This document shows positions 22,601-30,400 of a stretch of DNA of 62,326 nucleotides, piece by piece. The notes under the pieces were generated by a model, which had not been told where the DNA came from, searched no databases, and saw only the letters and a list, made by a program, of their open reading frames with translations. A program made the position numbers and the translations under genes. Each line of letters starts with the position of its first letter. The stretch's first letter is position 1. Source of the DNA: a virus. Where the stretch lies: IMG/VR virus record IMGVR_UViG_3300027749_000115, positions 1-62,326 of that record. The stretch is one strand, 5' to 3'.

Positions 22601-24680
22601 CTTGAGGAATACGCACATCATAGTCTGCCACTTTACTAGCAGCATAAACCATTTGTTCAATTGCTGTATCTGAGTATTTTCTTTGTTGTTGTCCTTTATC
22701 ATTTAATATAGGTTCACCTTCTTCATCTTTTAATATCTCTCCAGAGTATCTAAGATTTGTAGACTTATATATTTGTTCTGTATTCTTAGCTGTTTGTTCA
22801 AAATATGAAAGTCTGTTACCAAATGATTCAGCTGTATCATTAACATTAGCAAGACCTGCTTGTTTAAGAGATGCCATTCCTTCAGGTGTCATAGAATCTT
22901 TTTTCATCTCTTTGATGTCATCCATAACCATATCCATTCTACCATACTTAATACGTGGTGCTAGATAGTTATGCATCATATCAGCATTAAGATCTTTTGC
23001 TTCTAATTTATCACCTTGTTCAATAGCATCTTGTTGTTGTTCTTGCAACACAACACCTCTATTTACAGCATCTAATTTATATTGAAAAGCTTGTTTGTAT
23101 GTAGGTGCATTATTAAGTTCATTTAAGAAAGTTGCAGTGTTAGTCTTAACAGCTTTACCCATCATATAGTTTCCTCTAGCTTGCATAATTCCTCCAGTAA
23201 GACCTCCAATAATACCACCTTCAATTCCTTCTTTAGAATTCAATGCTCCTATTCCTTTACCAGATTGATCTGTTCCATATAAACCAAATAAAACACCATC
23301 AACTAATAAATTAGCATCCTTTCCTTGGTATGCTTTATTATAATAGTTTTGTGTTCCTATCTGTACAGCATACTGACCAATCTCTTGACCCATCTCTTTA
23401 GGATCAAATACATACTTACCTACTCCTTTAACTTTATTATATAGTTTACCAAATTTGGTTGTAGCTGCTTCTTTAGCAACATACTTACCATCTTTTAATA
23501 CAACATCACCAGCCATTCCAGCTAAGCTATTTGCAGCTTGTTTTTCAGAAGCATATGTACTTCCTAATAACTTAGGAAGCTGTACATATTCTGTAGCTGT
23601 TAATAAAGCCATATTAGCAAGGAAAGATGCTTTCCCCACTTTAGCTGTTGTTTGATCTATTTTCTTTAACTCTTCTTCATTTGGTGCTACACCAAAGTTA
23701 CCTCTTGTATATTGATCAATTAATTGTTTTCTAAATTCATTAGAAGTTTGTAATCCTTCAAATGCAGATTCACCAGCTTGTGAGTATGCAGCTATACCAA
23801 ATCTTTTACCAATATCATTTATCTTATTGAACTGATTTGTTTGCTGTGCAATCTCAGCCATCTTAGATGTTCTTTGTGTAATATCAGCAATAGATGAAAT
23901 CTCTCCTTCTAGCAATGCAGCAGCTTCAGCATTCTTACCTGCAGAGAAAGCTCTTGCAGTGTTTTTTAATAATGGAGAAAATGCTTTGAATGTTTGAGAT
24001 GCTTCTAAAGTAGCAGCACCTTCACCAATAGCAGTACCTGCAGCACCTAATGCACCAGATGCCATGTTACCAGAAATAATAGCACCTACAGCAAATCCTG
24101 AGTTTTTAATTGCTTTATCAAATAAGAAGTTTGCTGTAAACCAGTTATCAGAAGAATACCAATCAGCATTCTTTTCTTGATCTGTATAATAGTTAGGTAG
24201 GTATTCTTGATCCACCTTTTCATTCCATTTATCAATTCCTTGCATAACAGGGTTATCCCATATATCTGCAAGTCTTCCTGTGAACAAAGATGATATAGCA
24301 CCACCCATTGTAGCAAATCCACCAACAACAGTTGTGGCTGCAAGATTAGTACCTTTTAATATACCATTTACAGCTTTTGATAAAACAGATTGTTGTGCTC
24401 CCCAAGCATCTTCATTATTAGCTCCATATATAACTGTATCATATCTACCAGTTAAATCTCCTGCAACATCAGCTAAATAGGTTTTACCTGGTCTAACTTC
24501 ATTAGGATTTAATTGACTATTCTGAAGATTAATTCTATCATCCTGAGATAGAGGTTTTCCTGTTCTTAATCCAGGAAACCCTGTAGTTAAAGGAGTGGTA
24601 GTAATTGAACCAATATTAGGATTTAAAGGACCTCTTGTATAAGGTTGTCCGTATAGATTTGGATTTGTTGGATCTGGCAT
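10602..24680 (-). CDS. Giant virion RNA polymerase (4692 aa) with NADAR-like C-terminus
   Basis: Single-chain, virion-packaged RNA polymerase of the crAss-like/YonO type, expected to enter the cell and transcribe early genes. Catalytic loop GSDFDIDKLSIY gives Asp3626, Asp3628 and Asp3630. Upstream polymerase signatures are FASGSKVG (about 3263), GSQITKLATMDYL and RPKISGGMKVQ (about 3485), then FRIPTQKQNS. Other parts: Gly/Ala-rich hydrophobic segments at about 100-215 (GFAVGAIISGNMASGALGAA), likely membrane-active; coiled coils at about 930-1300; Pro/Ala linkers at about 1750-1950; an ASCH-like domain at about 1985-2090; an acidic stretch; HEVFE at 2200-2204, a zinc-peptidase motif with the second His changed to Glu; and a NADAR-like domain at about 4510-4660 (VYWG, LSNLAPRKF, YGSVEHAYQSNK with Glu4553). 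Far longer than the roughly 2200-residue crAss-like polymerase studied structurally. It could be proteolytically processed. Confidence 0.9.
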   Translation of the reverse strand: MPDPTNPNLYGQPYTRGPLNPNIGSITTTPLTTGFPGLRTGKPLSQDDRINLQNSQLNPNEVRPGKTYLADVAGDLTGRYDTVIYGANNEDAWGAQQSVLSKAVNGILKGTNLAATTVVGGFATMGGAISSLFTGRLADIWDNPVMQGIDKWNEKVDQEYLPNYYTDQEKNADWYSSDNWFTANFLFDKAIKNSGFAVGAIISGNMASGALGAAGTAIGEGAATLEASQTFKAFSPLLKNTARAFSAGKNAEAAALLEGEISSIADITQRTSKMAEIAQQTNQFNKINDIGKRFGIAAYSQAGESAFEGLQTSNEFRKQLIDQYTRGNFGVAPNEEELKKIDQTTAKVGKASFLANMALLTATEYVQLPKLLGSTYASEKQAANSLAGMAGDVVLKDGKYVAKEAATTKFGKLYNKVKGVGKYVFDPKEMGQEIGQYAVQIGTQNYYNKAYQGKDANLLVDGVLFGLYGTDQSGKGIGALNSKEGIEGGIIGGLTGGIMQARGNYMMGKAVKTNTATFLNELNNAPTYKQAFQYKLDAVNRGVVLQEQQQDAIEQGDKLEAKDLNADMMHNYLAPRIKYGRMDMVMDDIKEMKKDSMTPEGMASLKQAGLANVNDTAESFGNRLSYFEQTAKNTEQIYKSTNLRYSGEILKDEEGEPILNDKGQQQRKYSDTAIEQMVYAASKVADYDVRIPQVSALPVSNGIDVQSVINEELTNPESTALADKLSELDANPQINTEEIKQDLTDSVELAMRRKEYLKDYNDIINNPSKYIQQREEFQTPEDTGETKEKISIKTKRGPRDIEIGTEYFLGKVVDLDEKGHEVYRAPRMVVLGKNEDGTIKVQDSDGVIHDLKESTLERYNLGKVDSTLKNKKAKFYMEHWNMVYEFNFGKDKGGKQKGRIEYDPETDQMLFKYKNKKGEIKEIEVTGDQFKLTEANKKKGFTQPMITEVGELTAVQQKAKDEYTAQEDPRLKSKLEARLAILNELFDDLSKSQDQSRKALEQKQKALENINKELEALKKQIEENAKVDNRFKKGIKFNTVTKKALENAMRLSRMQDQLENEIKTLESDLDDIDFNINYISNLVDNIDTTATNFYDFKNDLEDDLLNLEVLREQTAKQISIVSKLLSQAQKAFDFIINMLSDFIQKFESKYPDVPRLMGQDWVDFLKNNPNFLKLKPNYRSELDDLNDLIAFHEDGDITPSEKRIEDLKDHLDIMQEEFKNLSREIEAKSLVLDKFSAIAEQYKKQEAEAKQMERNVKLGQELLGTLTGSVQNFFGTKPYEQEAKKDKLAVVGGTKPFTEDTEERPLPGYAARVNHFGARVSSMDNADDLRGTIVTANTEDQILIGLTDNFLNEDSKPLSPARREEIRKEVIFLVVTENGQLVDKNGKLIPGKSTEETQEAYNKRLYNNAIFQVFPSASLTSKGKDGKVGSMFRDTVPQYERDSLKEQYKAWRDAQLANTKLDKKGQKFKTSFGNLEFVKVWDDAKKEFVNDTATRTSAQDAGLLDKGILNRDSVITVATTNDDKSEGNVSFKSPKGRVFLRIPGQGLVRLFNKKFSKTESETIFDAMLNLAKNASENGSLYGNDKEDVNKNILNWLKSVVYWGIAKDKEGKRKPAGYNNIWFDNVLVDGKPVKKLFMSGLQKDSQSYFDFTPQGLINSKQDILGLLEQMYANTDAKKVNIDNYNAPYDEILRFDNLGNPVTRTWPNYQTYLLSSNIVDKDGNITGKRTGKEIPLTTQVRPLTSAEDTNRKGVYFTLNSSVEYNVPAAPVAAPAMVVPAPVATAQAPVATPVVKQQQPTTPGKYDLNGTTENKIVIGGKPDGKGGITPIYNINFTFDISKISEFLKGLTDFTSLYENGGLTKEFLNVLKDNKVVTYIDVADNTNGISAFVSAVGENIAEAVSLNKIFEAVAPQVVAEMIPVQPAIADEAPQAPAPTAATFTPTTPYGTPTGPELTTASTSDIEAKKAEADKLTPIEQNFADGQGGRKMQSKFEGKSTMDLILSGDRTRTTRANTDIQRMLKDYGLTKIEDLVGKVIRMTDKKGRTVYTEITKVAPFTKEYQDATWQKEGWEKEVTDKLVGQYPYAIEFKLAALEGSVEEEVVTPEEVTTELPTDFIDLDDLDDDDVDTSAMRVAQLIDKLNQFKPEQWNKVEEAMAKMLPNIPFYRTKNIIKGTNGRQAWGMLHDAAIYVYEGAEEGTAYHEVFEAVWKMFAGPAQKQAIINEFKRRKGTFVDRESGKTIEYKNATAFQIKEQLAEEFREAVLKDKLGLPKESKTLIGRLFSQLIDFIKAFFTGETAQRNTKELFNNIGNGYYAQFNPYQSQLSYAKKGIIDIEDAQATADSEMRSLTIPEIEMHDIIQHMTFLTLTKLSLNNESVFTVNDLNESELYPELKLGILKLLAKQNKLTAKLVAEGKTTQEKATRLINNNKSLSINIQNEWAQITANHKAHLKTFDVQFDENDEDILNSEENTGRGEFEAANKIDSFRKANAALKLVLSTIPITEMVDGSINWQPSSIGGVTLIPAEQIHIDLKAKLHGSMDIEDMLLGLKTMAENNPNYNALFRRLTGNSADVGLDINTIQEHDFQLASALWKSISMQNPDVITVFLQEDGDVVVSNSTLSSAAKSAKKEMINNIISTLKNDQSIYFRYVSSTGKYYAKDNLKALSFDGSLLKPYTDFLKQLGIEFNERDLVDLKPDQLAAFKKSVSDIKNELSKVGDSKIVKDENNNDVEEDGGIKSISTKTLNIDGDLLRLAIVKAVIDNTEFQSTYFNINGERTQSFIGTNLISALHNTLSKLRNIEELQNDPRYKRFAYLAAGNDVFVQGSQLLRKMFDIVGPDSTGKRRAGTEDIGKPVIVDGIVDEQTGKKKEASKVTYRQRLIQELNLNISGIFMNLVPGDASLEHAIRMFNQKDPFVSESDLSNKNYLDIFKDYFVSEVELVKENRNTAKNNGKDLRFFKAILGEEMHKKIANKINDETDAEQLYKDNAQAINSAVEAFIKQDTADTEELLKAYDIITTEDSIINIDKVALFNKEETITQEGLNSKLKALTINYMIANIEMHKVLYSDPYQYNDELKRIKNFTSPGQPLVPSSQAIDARLNELYNKGFKPGDIGYTDMTQDHFRSIALQDVLSTNENLGYDVPYEETDGGGLITLKGYRVFALRAGTWTANNEKQYRFDIAFEELVKSGANETTIKKFLKGNPGIKDTYTPIKPIVRGSKDNGRTYNDIVLHKFALAPLSFRILYELNPDSNAIKLYNKMQKENIDYAVFASGSKVGTEKISPLYNAKGEFDNTPFEDAREKKGNLPDNVKRAVSNIPFTIVAVQSEVPSKDTPTVTQGSQITKLATMDYLQSGVPIDFMPELPTFEERFSEWLGLDDKSSYNEGKNIYNEIVNNQKLLEARIEDGIQSLYKKLGIVETTNEEGDKKWVIEDRDKLVKTLTEEIGKREINYNITDAFAGFVKGDVILEATPVYQQVRNILYSIADKTIVRPKISGGMKVQVSSALLESVRAVGKPVLDDKGKQVFNKDGSPKFTYESTELEFYKNEDGKRVCEIMIGRWFKSNKTDKELMDYFNNDPEGKKEFAALMGVAFRIPTQKQNSIDVFKIKQFLPKDFGDSVIIPSALVRKAGSDFDIDKLSIYLKNVFTDSQGKIRVVPFLGIGQEAKDNFYKLFDEGKLLSKSQIKELNDELELYKSGKLEGKLIEAIFGDAGLFTEEDVLTDFIETLKENGIRESVVDKFYKQSLENAYIQSLENLISNPLNYDNLVKPNDATPLKDLSDDVQREMGYAKADFGNVGNMLSRRFMSSLRQSFVGGKAALGIAAQAQTGNAQRQRSVTYIDVDRLEGDLIDEQDKIILGYNSNSNIFAKDTNINFQEYNSAMVNGKVRPMLSWIKNKAGEYISDITGMFIDGYVDISKGDWIIKLGATTNVASTWLFLTNLGVPIKTIAYFMNQPIIKDYLRAIENKGYSWLYIEDMIEDKLDAYSPSKEFIKSGTTIKGIPSETELYKMLKYNNAVSKKDMSDLQKLQQQYMLKEFLKYAKMSSHLFNVSQASNYDTANLNDPYLVFKKIIQLIKARRTIISSVDDIIDASFIKTLKNIMFDYRDAFAEILMSDRGNVRQVLQNVLEPYTNMSDRDFVKLSQKAVNDLFDWAVQTNSNVNTKITSVLLGTETEKSAAEQIIDYRDSILGNPIKGIAPKPEHKLFNNIILNSLSIDQDDRKGGKKGAPINLILNNRDNKVFDQNLTIYGFNELRETLKEEDNLKLYGKLTRLALLQSGLTNSPISFTNLLPYEDFKGLYNETLSILENLPNLAQFQELNVFERNNWNNSDVVTYKRAKLYFGEDRNGDKYVSNLDRDTLVKPLKTAVRNNVIPKLVGISPMSEAGRSDFIVYSYEDYISNEKRTIRRKNGNTDHQHKMLMQKVYTTDANNKRVPLLHITEGKNKKGEPVIYTKHVYKAINALGDSFRAQEFYTTNQQSVLDNGFDKVNEVKDDVIVNIYKGGSISTTFTENINKKPEGTINVYWGQAESATSTKILSNLAPRKFSYESVDGVSREYGSVEHAYQSNKNGKFDKATYDAYVAKGGYGVKIAPKLTEVGKRANLQIMKDLVVESFIQNPNSEASKKLLQYKNFTHNTNELIDQAFLEGLKLAQRELLNTKSEGVKLKDGNTYTSDQLNTKMLMSLGYNIIEAGEIIKNNKC

Positions 24681-24686
24681 AATCTA

Positions 24687-27386
24687 TTATTGTTTTGTTT
24701 GGTTATGTAGATAATTTAAGTACATAGCACTTAGCTCTGCTGGTGTTGTTGTTTTATATGTATTATCTATAATCTGTTCGTCAGTTGCAATTGCAGCACC
24801 ATATATAGTGGTGTATCCTTTTGCTCCTGGAGGTCTAACATAATTAACAAGTCTATATCCTCCACCTGATTTTATAACATCAGCACGATAACTCCAACCT
24901 GCTTTAGTTACTTCTGGATTAATGTTAGTACCTTTATACATAGCAGTTCGCCAAGCATCAGGTGAGTTAACCATATATACAGGATTTGTAGACTTGGTTT
25001 TATCATTCATATTAAGTGCATCCTGAATAGGTTGTTCTTTATATTGTGTGAATGTAGCATCTGAAAAAGTTTCTAAGTCTTTATGGTTTACATTAGTTAT
25101 AGTGTAAGATCCATCTTTACCAGTAACTATTATTTCACCCATCCAGTCTTCTCTAGAATTAGTAGGTTTTTTACCTTTCCAAGATATAGCTGTTGGATTA
25201 TCTAAAGCTTTTATTATTGTAGTTTTATCTACTCCTGATTCATAGTTTCTTTCTCCACCATTTATATATGCAGCCACTTTACCTATACTAGCATTTTTCT
25301 GATCAGAATCACCAAAAGGTAAAGTTCCTGAAACAGCATCTGAAACACCAACCACTTTAGCTAGTTTGTCATTAAATAGTTTTTCAGATTTATCTAATGC
25401 ATTATAATATTGTGATTGTTTACCTTTATAACTATCAGATTCACGTAGTATTTGAGTTCTCATTTGAGGAGACATTTTATACCAATTGGAAAGAAATCTA
25501 TTTTGAGAATCAGTTAATTTATCATCATCTATTAAAAGTCTTTCTGGAGCTTGATTACTAAACCCAAGAGCTAATCGATTTATCCATCCACTCTTTTCCA
25601 TAGTCATCATATCTTCAGGAGTGATGGTAAACTTTTCATTCTGAATATTAAAGTTTAATGTAGTATGACCTGCTAATATTTCATTTAATTTTGATTCAAC
25701 ACCAGCTTCTTTTTTAGCTGATTTTCTAGATTGTTCAACTAAACGTACTTTATTGTTTAGTGTAGTGGAAGTATTAATATAATTATTAAGCTCATCATCT
25801 ATATTAGGTGGAGGCATTATTCCTTCCTCATCATATTTATTTTTAATGTTCGATGCAAATCTATCTAAATATGCTTCAATAGTTATACCTTTTGCTTTTG
25901 CATATTTTTTAGCAGTGGCTAAAATAGTTTCATCAGAAAGACTAGGATCATTATTAGTTGATCTAATAAAATCAGTATATATTGAAATTGCTTGAACACC
26001 TTTATCTTCAGTTAATTTAGTTATATCTGTTTGAATAATATTATAAGGATTCACTTTATCTCCAGGAGTACTAGCTTGGAATATTGGTTGATTTGCATTA
26101 TATGTTCCACCAGCACCTGGTTTACCTGTACCTTTGCCTGGTTCAGGTTTTTTATTATAATGTCCTGTAACAGGATCTAATTCATAGTCTGAACTAAACT
26201 TCAACCATTCTAATTGATTCTTAGATTGATTAATAGCTAAGTTTGCATTTTCAAGAGCCACCTTATTTCTTTCTTGTGCTTTTTTAAATGCCATATCATC
26301 TCTCCAGTTTTGTTGTTGCAATCCTTCATTAACACCTGTAGTTTTTGAATCTTCTTCTTTAAGGAATTGATTTAATAAACGTTGTTTAGTTTCTTGAGTG
26401 TAATAACTTTGTTTAAATGATTCTGGATTTTCTTCTGCTTCTTTAGATAACGATAGGAATGTATTATCATTCTTTAATAGAGCAGCTTCATTCTCAGCAG
26501 CCGCATTAGTATACATTTCTTTTTGTTCAGGAGATAGATTTGTACCATTTAACATAGCACCAATTTCTACTGATTGTTGTTGTAATCTAATTCTTTCATT
26601 ATCATACTCAACCTTTAAAGGTTCTAATAAATCTGTAGCTTCTGTATTTCTATATGTAGCCCAACCATCAATTCCAAGTTGTTGTTTTACATCTCCTTCA
26701 TTCATTACATTAGCTATAGCAGCTAATACAGCAGGTTTGTTTGTAACAAGCTTGTTGATAGTTTTAACATCAGCATATTTGTAATGACCTGTTTCATCAA
26801 CTAATGGTTTTCCATCAGCACCTGTAACAAATAATTGTTCTGCTATAGTGGTACTTTCTCCTGCACCTACAAGAGCTTGTTGTAACTTCTTAACAATATT
26901 TGTATAAGGAACATAGTCAGAATTAAAACTAGCTTTTAAATCTTTACTATTAACATAATCTGAAGCATGCATATCATAGTAGTCATCATTGTTTTTATCT
27001 GTAAGTCCTTTCTTTGCTAACTCAGCTTTTCTTTTATATCCTGCTCTAAGTTTAGCTGTAGAACTAACAGCATTCAAAACATCCTCATCTTTAGTTATCT
27101 GTTTAGTCATACCATTAACAGAATTAACTAATGAGAAATCAGAGAAATCTCCAGCAGCTAAGAATGTTAAGTTATTACCTAAAGAGTTAAGTTTAGATTG
27201 TAGATATTTCTGTTGAACAGGATTAGCAATATCTAATCCTGCAACATTATCTATTGTAGTTTGGATTTTCTTTACACCCTCTTCGTACTTTTGTTGTTTG
27301 TACACACCCACCTTAAGCATTGCATCCACAGGTTGCTGCTCTACGTAAGGATTAAAAGTTGGGATTTTATCTGTATATGATGCCAT
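24687..27386 (-). CDS. Virion cargo protein, 899 aa, unknown function
   Basis: First gene of the transcription unit that ends with the RNA polymerase, seven bases upstream of it and preceded by its own promoter. The N-terminus (MASYTDKIPTFNPYVEQQPV) followed by long charged helices (about 30-110 and 270-420) resembles crAss-like internal virion proteins that accompany the polymerase. There is a Gly/Pro/Lys linker at about 410-430 (KPEPGKGTGKPGAGGTY) and a mixed alpha/beta C-terminal half. No signal peptide, membrane helix or catalytic motif seen. Likely a capsid cargo or ejection protein that helps load or escort the polymerase. This role is from position only. Confidence 0.75.
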   Translation of the reverse strand: MASYTDKIPTFNPYVEQQPVDAMLKVGVYKQQKYEEGVKKIQTTIDNVAGLDIANPVQQKYLQSKLNSLGNNLTFLAAGDFSDFSLVNSVNGMTKQITKDEDVLNAVSSTAKLRAGYKRKAELAKKGLTDKNNDDYYDMHASDYVNSKDLKASFNSDYVPYTNIVKKLQQALVGAGESTTIAEQLFVTGADGKPLVDETGHYKYADVKTINKLVTNKPAVLAAIANVMNEGDVKQQLGIDGWATYRNTEATDLLEPLKVEYDNERIRLQQQSVEIGAMLNGTNLSPEQKEMYTNAAAENEAALLKNDNTFLSLSKEAEENPESFKQSYYTQETKQRLLNQFLKEEDSKTTGVNEGLQQQNWRDDMAFKKAQERNKVALENANLAINQSKNQLEWLKFSSDYELDPVTGHYNKKPEPGKGTGKPGAGGTYNANQPIFQASTPGDKVNPYNIIQTDITKLTEDKGVQAISIYTDFIRSTNNDPSLSDETILATAKKYAKAKGITIEAYLDRFASNIKNKYDEEGIMPPPNIDDELNNYINTSTTLNNKVRLVEQSRKSAKKEAGVESKLNEILAGHTTLNFNIQNEKFTITPEDMMTMEKSGWINRLALGFSNQAPERLLIDDDKLTDSQNRFLSNWYKMSPQMRTQILRESDSYKGKQSQYYNALDKSEKLFNDKLAKVVGVSDAVSGTLPFGDSDQKNASIGKVAAYINGGERNYESGVDKTTIIKALDNPTAISWKGKKPTNSREDWMGEIIVTGKDGSYTITNVNHKDLETFSDATFTQYKEQPIQDALNMNDKTKSTNPVYMVNSPDAWRTAMYKGTNINPEVTKAGWSYRADVIKSGGGYRLVNYVRPPGAKGYTTIYGAAIATDEQIIDNTYKTTTPAELSAMYLNYLHNQTKQ

Positions 27387-27401
27387 AGCGAGTTAATTAA
27401 G

Positions 27402-27433
27402 CAAATATAATATGAATTATTAGATTATACAAT
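27402..27433 (-). promoter_or_regulatory. Bacteroidota-type promoter upstream of the 899-aa/RNA polymerase unit
   Basis: Minus-strand ATTG (27433-27430), 20 bases, then TATATTTG (27409-27402), an exact TAnnTTTG -7 element. It ends 15 bases before the ATG at 27386, so the leader is very short. A 29-nt palindromic element lies 17 bases upstream. Confidence 0.7.
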
Positions 27434-27450
27434 AGTGTATAACGATATAT

Positions 27451-27479
27451 GTTAATTCTTTATAATTAAATTAGTTATA
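27451..27479. promoter_or_regulatory. 29-nt operator-like element, copy A
   Basis: This sequence is identical at 26 of 29 positions to 46066-46094. It contains the near-palindrome AATTAAATTAGTT (27464-27476) and sits 17 bases upstream of the -33 box; copy B sits 16 bases upstream. It overlaps the stop codon of the 1261-residue gene. Likely a binding site for a phage or host regulator. Confidence 0.6.
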
Positions 27480-30400
27480 AATTTTTGAAAGCTTTTAGTA
27501 TTGAACCATTTTTACTTTTTATTTTGGTGTATCCTCCATTCTTATTTTTGGTTCCTCCCACTGCTTCAAGATCAGCATCTGTAACAGTATCTTTATCAGC
27601 AGATCTAACTCCTACAATATTACCAGCAGCATCATATGTAAATTCTTTACCTGAAGCAAGTCCTCCTGATTTATCTGATGAACCATTTCCACCTACAGTG
27701 GTATCAAAGAATTGTAAACCATTCCAGTTTTGAGCTCTACCACTCTTACCAAATCTATAGTTGTACATGTTCTCATAGATACTAAGTTTTCTATTCTCAA
27801 GTTTATGTTTAGCATATTTATCAGAAATAGAATTAAGAGCAGCTTGTGTTGTAGCTTTAGTGTTAGATCTAGCTTGAGATTGTTTAGCCCATTGATCAGC
27901 AAATATTCCTAAGTTTATTTTCTTAGCATCATTCATTGTATTAACGTTAGCATTATAAACTTGATTCTTCAATCCTTGGTTAGCTATAAACTCTTTTTCG
28001 TTTATTTCGTTTATTGCATTATAACCTGCTGGAGCAGCATTAGCTTGAGCAGCTGGATTATATCCAAGTTGTTTTTCAAGAGCTCGTTGACCAGATATTA
28101 CAGCATTACGTTGTGCTTGTAAAGAGATGTCATAAGGAACTATTAGTTCTGGTTGATAACTCTGTGCAGGAACAGGTTCTAATTGATTACTAGCCATAGC
28201 ATACATTTCTGGATATAGTTGTTGATAATCTAAATCTTCTTGATCTGTAGGCATAAAATATCTTAATGCTTGATTAGCAAGTGGTAACCAAGGAAACTTA
28301 GTTTTCTGTGCTGGTGTAGCAGGAGTGGTTGGTTCATTAACCACTGCTGTTGATTCTTCTTCAGATTGAGTAGGAGTTGTTTTTTTAGATTCAGCTATTC
28401 TTGCAGTTACAGTTTGTTCTCCAAATGCTCCATCTTCATCTATATGTGCTGTTGATCCATTTGCTTTAGCTCTAGCATTAAATGCTTTTTGATAAGCTAA
28501 TACATCTGCTTTAACTTTAGGATTAAATGTACTCCAACCTGGATACCAAGCATTAGCTGTTTTAGCTTCTACAAACTTCTCTGGTGTCACTTTACCATGT
28601 AGTCCTGTTTTAGGATTATACTTCTGTCCTGTAGGAACATGGTCAAGAGCATCTGCAGATTTAGTTTCTTTATCTTCAGTAGAGAACTTTTTAATAGTTC
28701 TATGATACTTACCATCTGCACCTTTAAAATATCCTGCATTTGCAGCTTCTCTTTCAGATTTAAATGCTTTCACCTTAGCTCCAGTTTGTGCTCTCTTAAC
28801 AATATTTCCACCCCACTTAGCATCTTTTGTTACAGGATCTTTATCTAGTTTAGTATATCCTCTAGCAAGATCTTCTGCACTAAGGTTTTGTCCAATAACA
28901 TCAGATAGTTCTTCTTTAGCATCATTGATTGAATTTTGGTAATTAGCTAGTGTTATTTTAGTATTAGCTATGTTTCTAAGTTTAGCATCTGCTCCTTCAA
29001 GCATAGCTTGTAATCCAGCAAGTTTTACTTTATCAAGAGATGTTTCCACTTTAAATGAATCTATTAAATCAGAATTTTTATTAATGATTTTATTTTGTTT
29101 AGCTTCTTGTTTGGAAAGTTCTATTCCAATGTTTTTGAATTTCTTACCATGATATTTATTTGCTATTTCCATAAGGTCTGGGTCATTTAATTGTGATGCC
29201 ACTTTTTTATCTACTTGCATATTACCAAATACCACACCAGTATTTTCTGCTTCTCCTGTTGCAGGATCTATTTCACCACCAGCTCCCATTTCAAACATAG
29301 GTTCTCCTCTTTCTACTTCTACAGGATTTTCTCCATATGTAATACCAATACCTGTATTACCTTCTCCATCAGATTCATTGTGTGATTGTCCTCTAAATAA
29401 AACTGTTTCTCCAGATCCTGGCATGTAAGGATTATGAGAAAGTGTTTCAGCTTTTCCACCCCAATGAGTTTGAAGTTGTCCACCCATAGCATAAGTTTCT
29501 AAAGCTCTTTCACTTGGAGGAGTGTATGATTTTAAATGTCCACCAGCTCTATACTTATGTGCATAGTCAGCAAAGTCTTCTGCAGTGTGATCACCAAACA
29601 TTGTAATCAATTGTGGATTGTAATTAGGATTCATATATCCACCATCTTCATAGCTAGCAATATCACCACCGTTTCTTACAAATCTATTATTTGCTCCTTC
29701 TAATCCTTGAAATGCAGAATTAAGAGATGTTACATTTATATTAGCTTTAGTTTTATCATTAGCTTTTTTCATATCTCTTGGATTGGTATCTAATAAGTTT
29801 CCTGCTACACCACCAACAACTTCTCCAATTGCTCCACCTATTGGTCCAAATATACTTCCTAAGGCTTTACCTCCAGTTGCTCCAATATTTCCACCAGCAT
29901 TTTGTCCACCAGCTATTTCTTGTCCTACTCCTGTAGCAGTATGTCCAATAGCTCCCCAAGGAGTTCCTCCACCTGAATCTCCACTTCCAGAGAATCCACT
30001 TCCACCACCACTCATAGAGTTTTGCCAGTTCTGAAATCCATTTTGTGCACGATGTAAATAACCACCATATCTATAGTCTTTCATTTGATAAGGATTTTCT
30101 AATGGTTCATAACCACCATCTGTATAGATATCATTTCCATTACTATATGTATTTTGTATTTCTGTAGGATTACCTCCTATATAATTACCATTTTGAGCTC
30201 TATGAAATTGTCCACCATTTCTAGAAAGTATATTTGTACCAACACCATATATAGGAAAGAATTCTTCTCCTGTATTTTGTATATCTTCTGGGCGAACATA
30301 TCTTCTTTTAGATTCTTCTTCTCTAGTTCCAGAAGCTATTCTAGCAACTTCACTAACTTTAGCATCTCTTTCAGCATTCTTTTTTGCATTCTTTTCAGCT

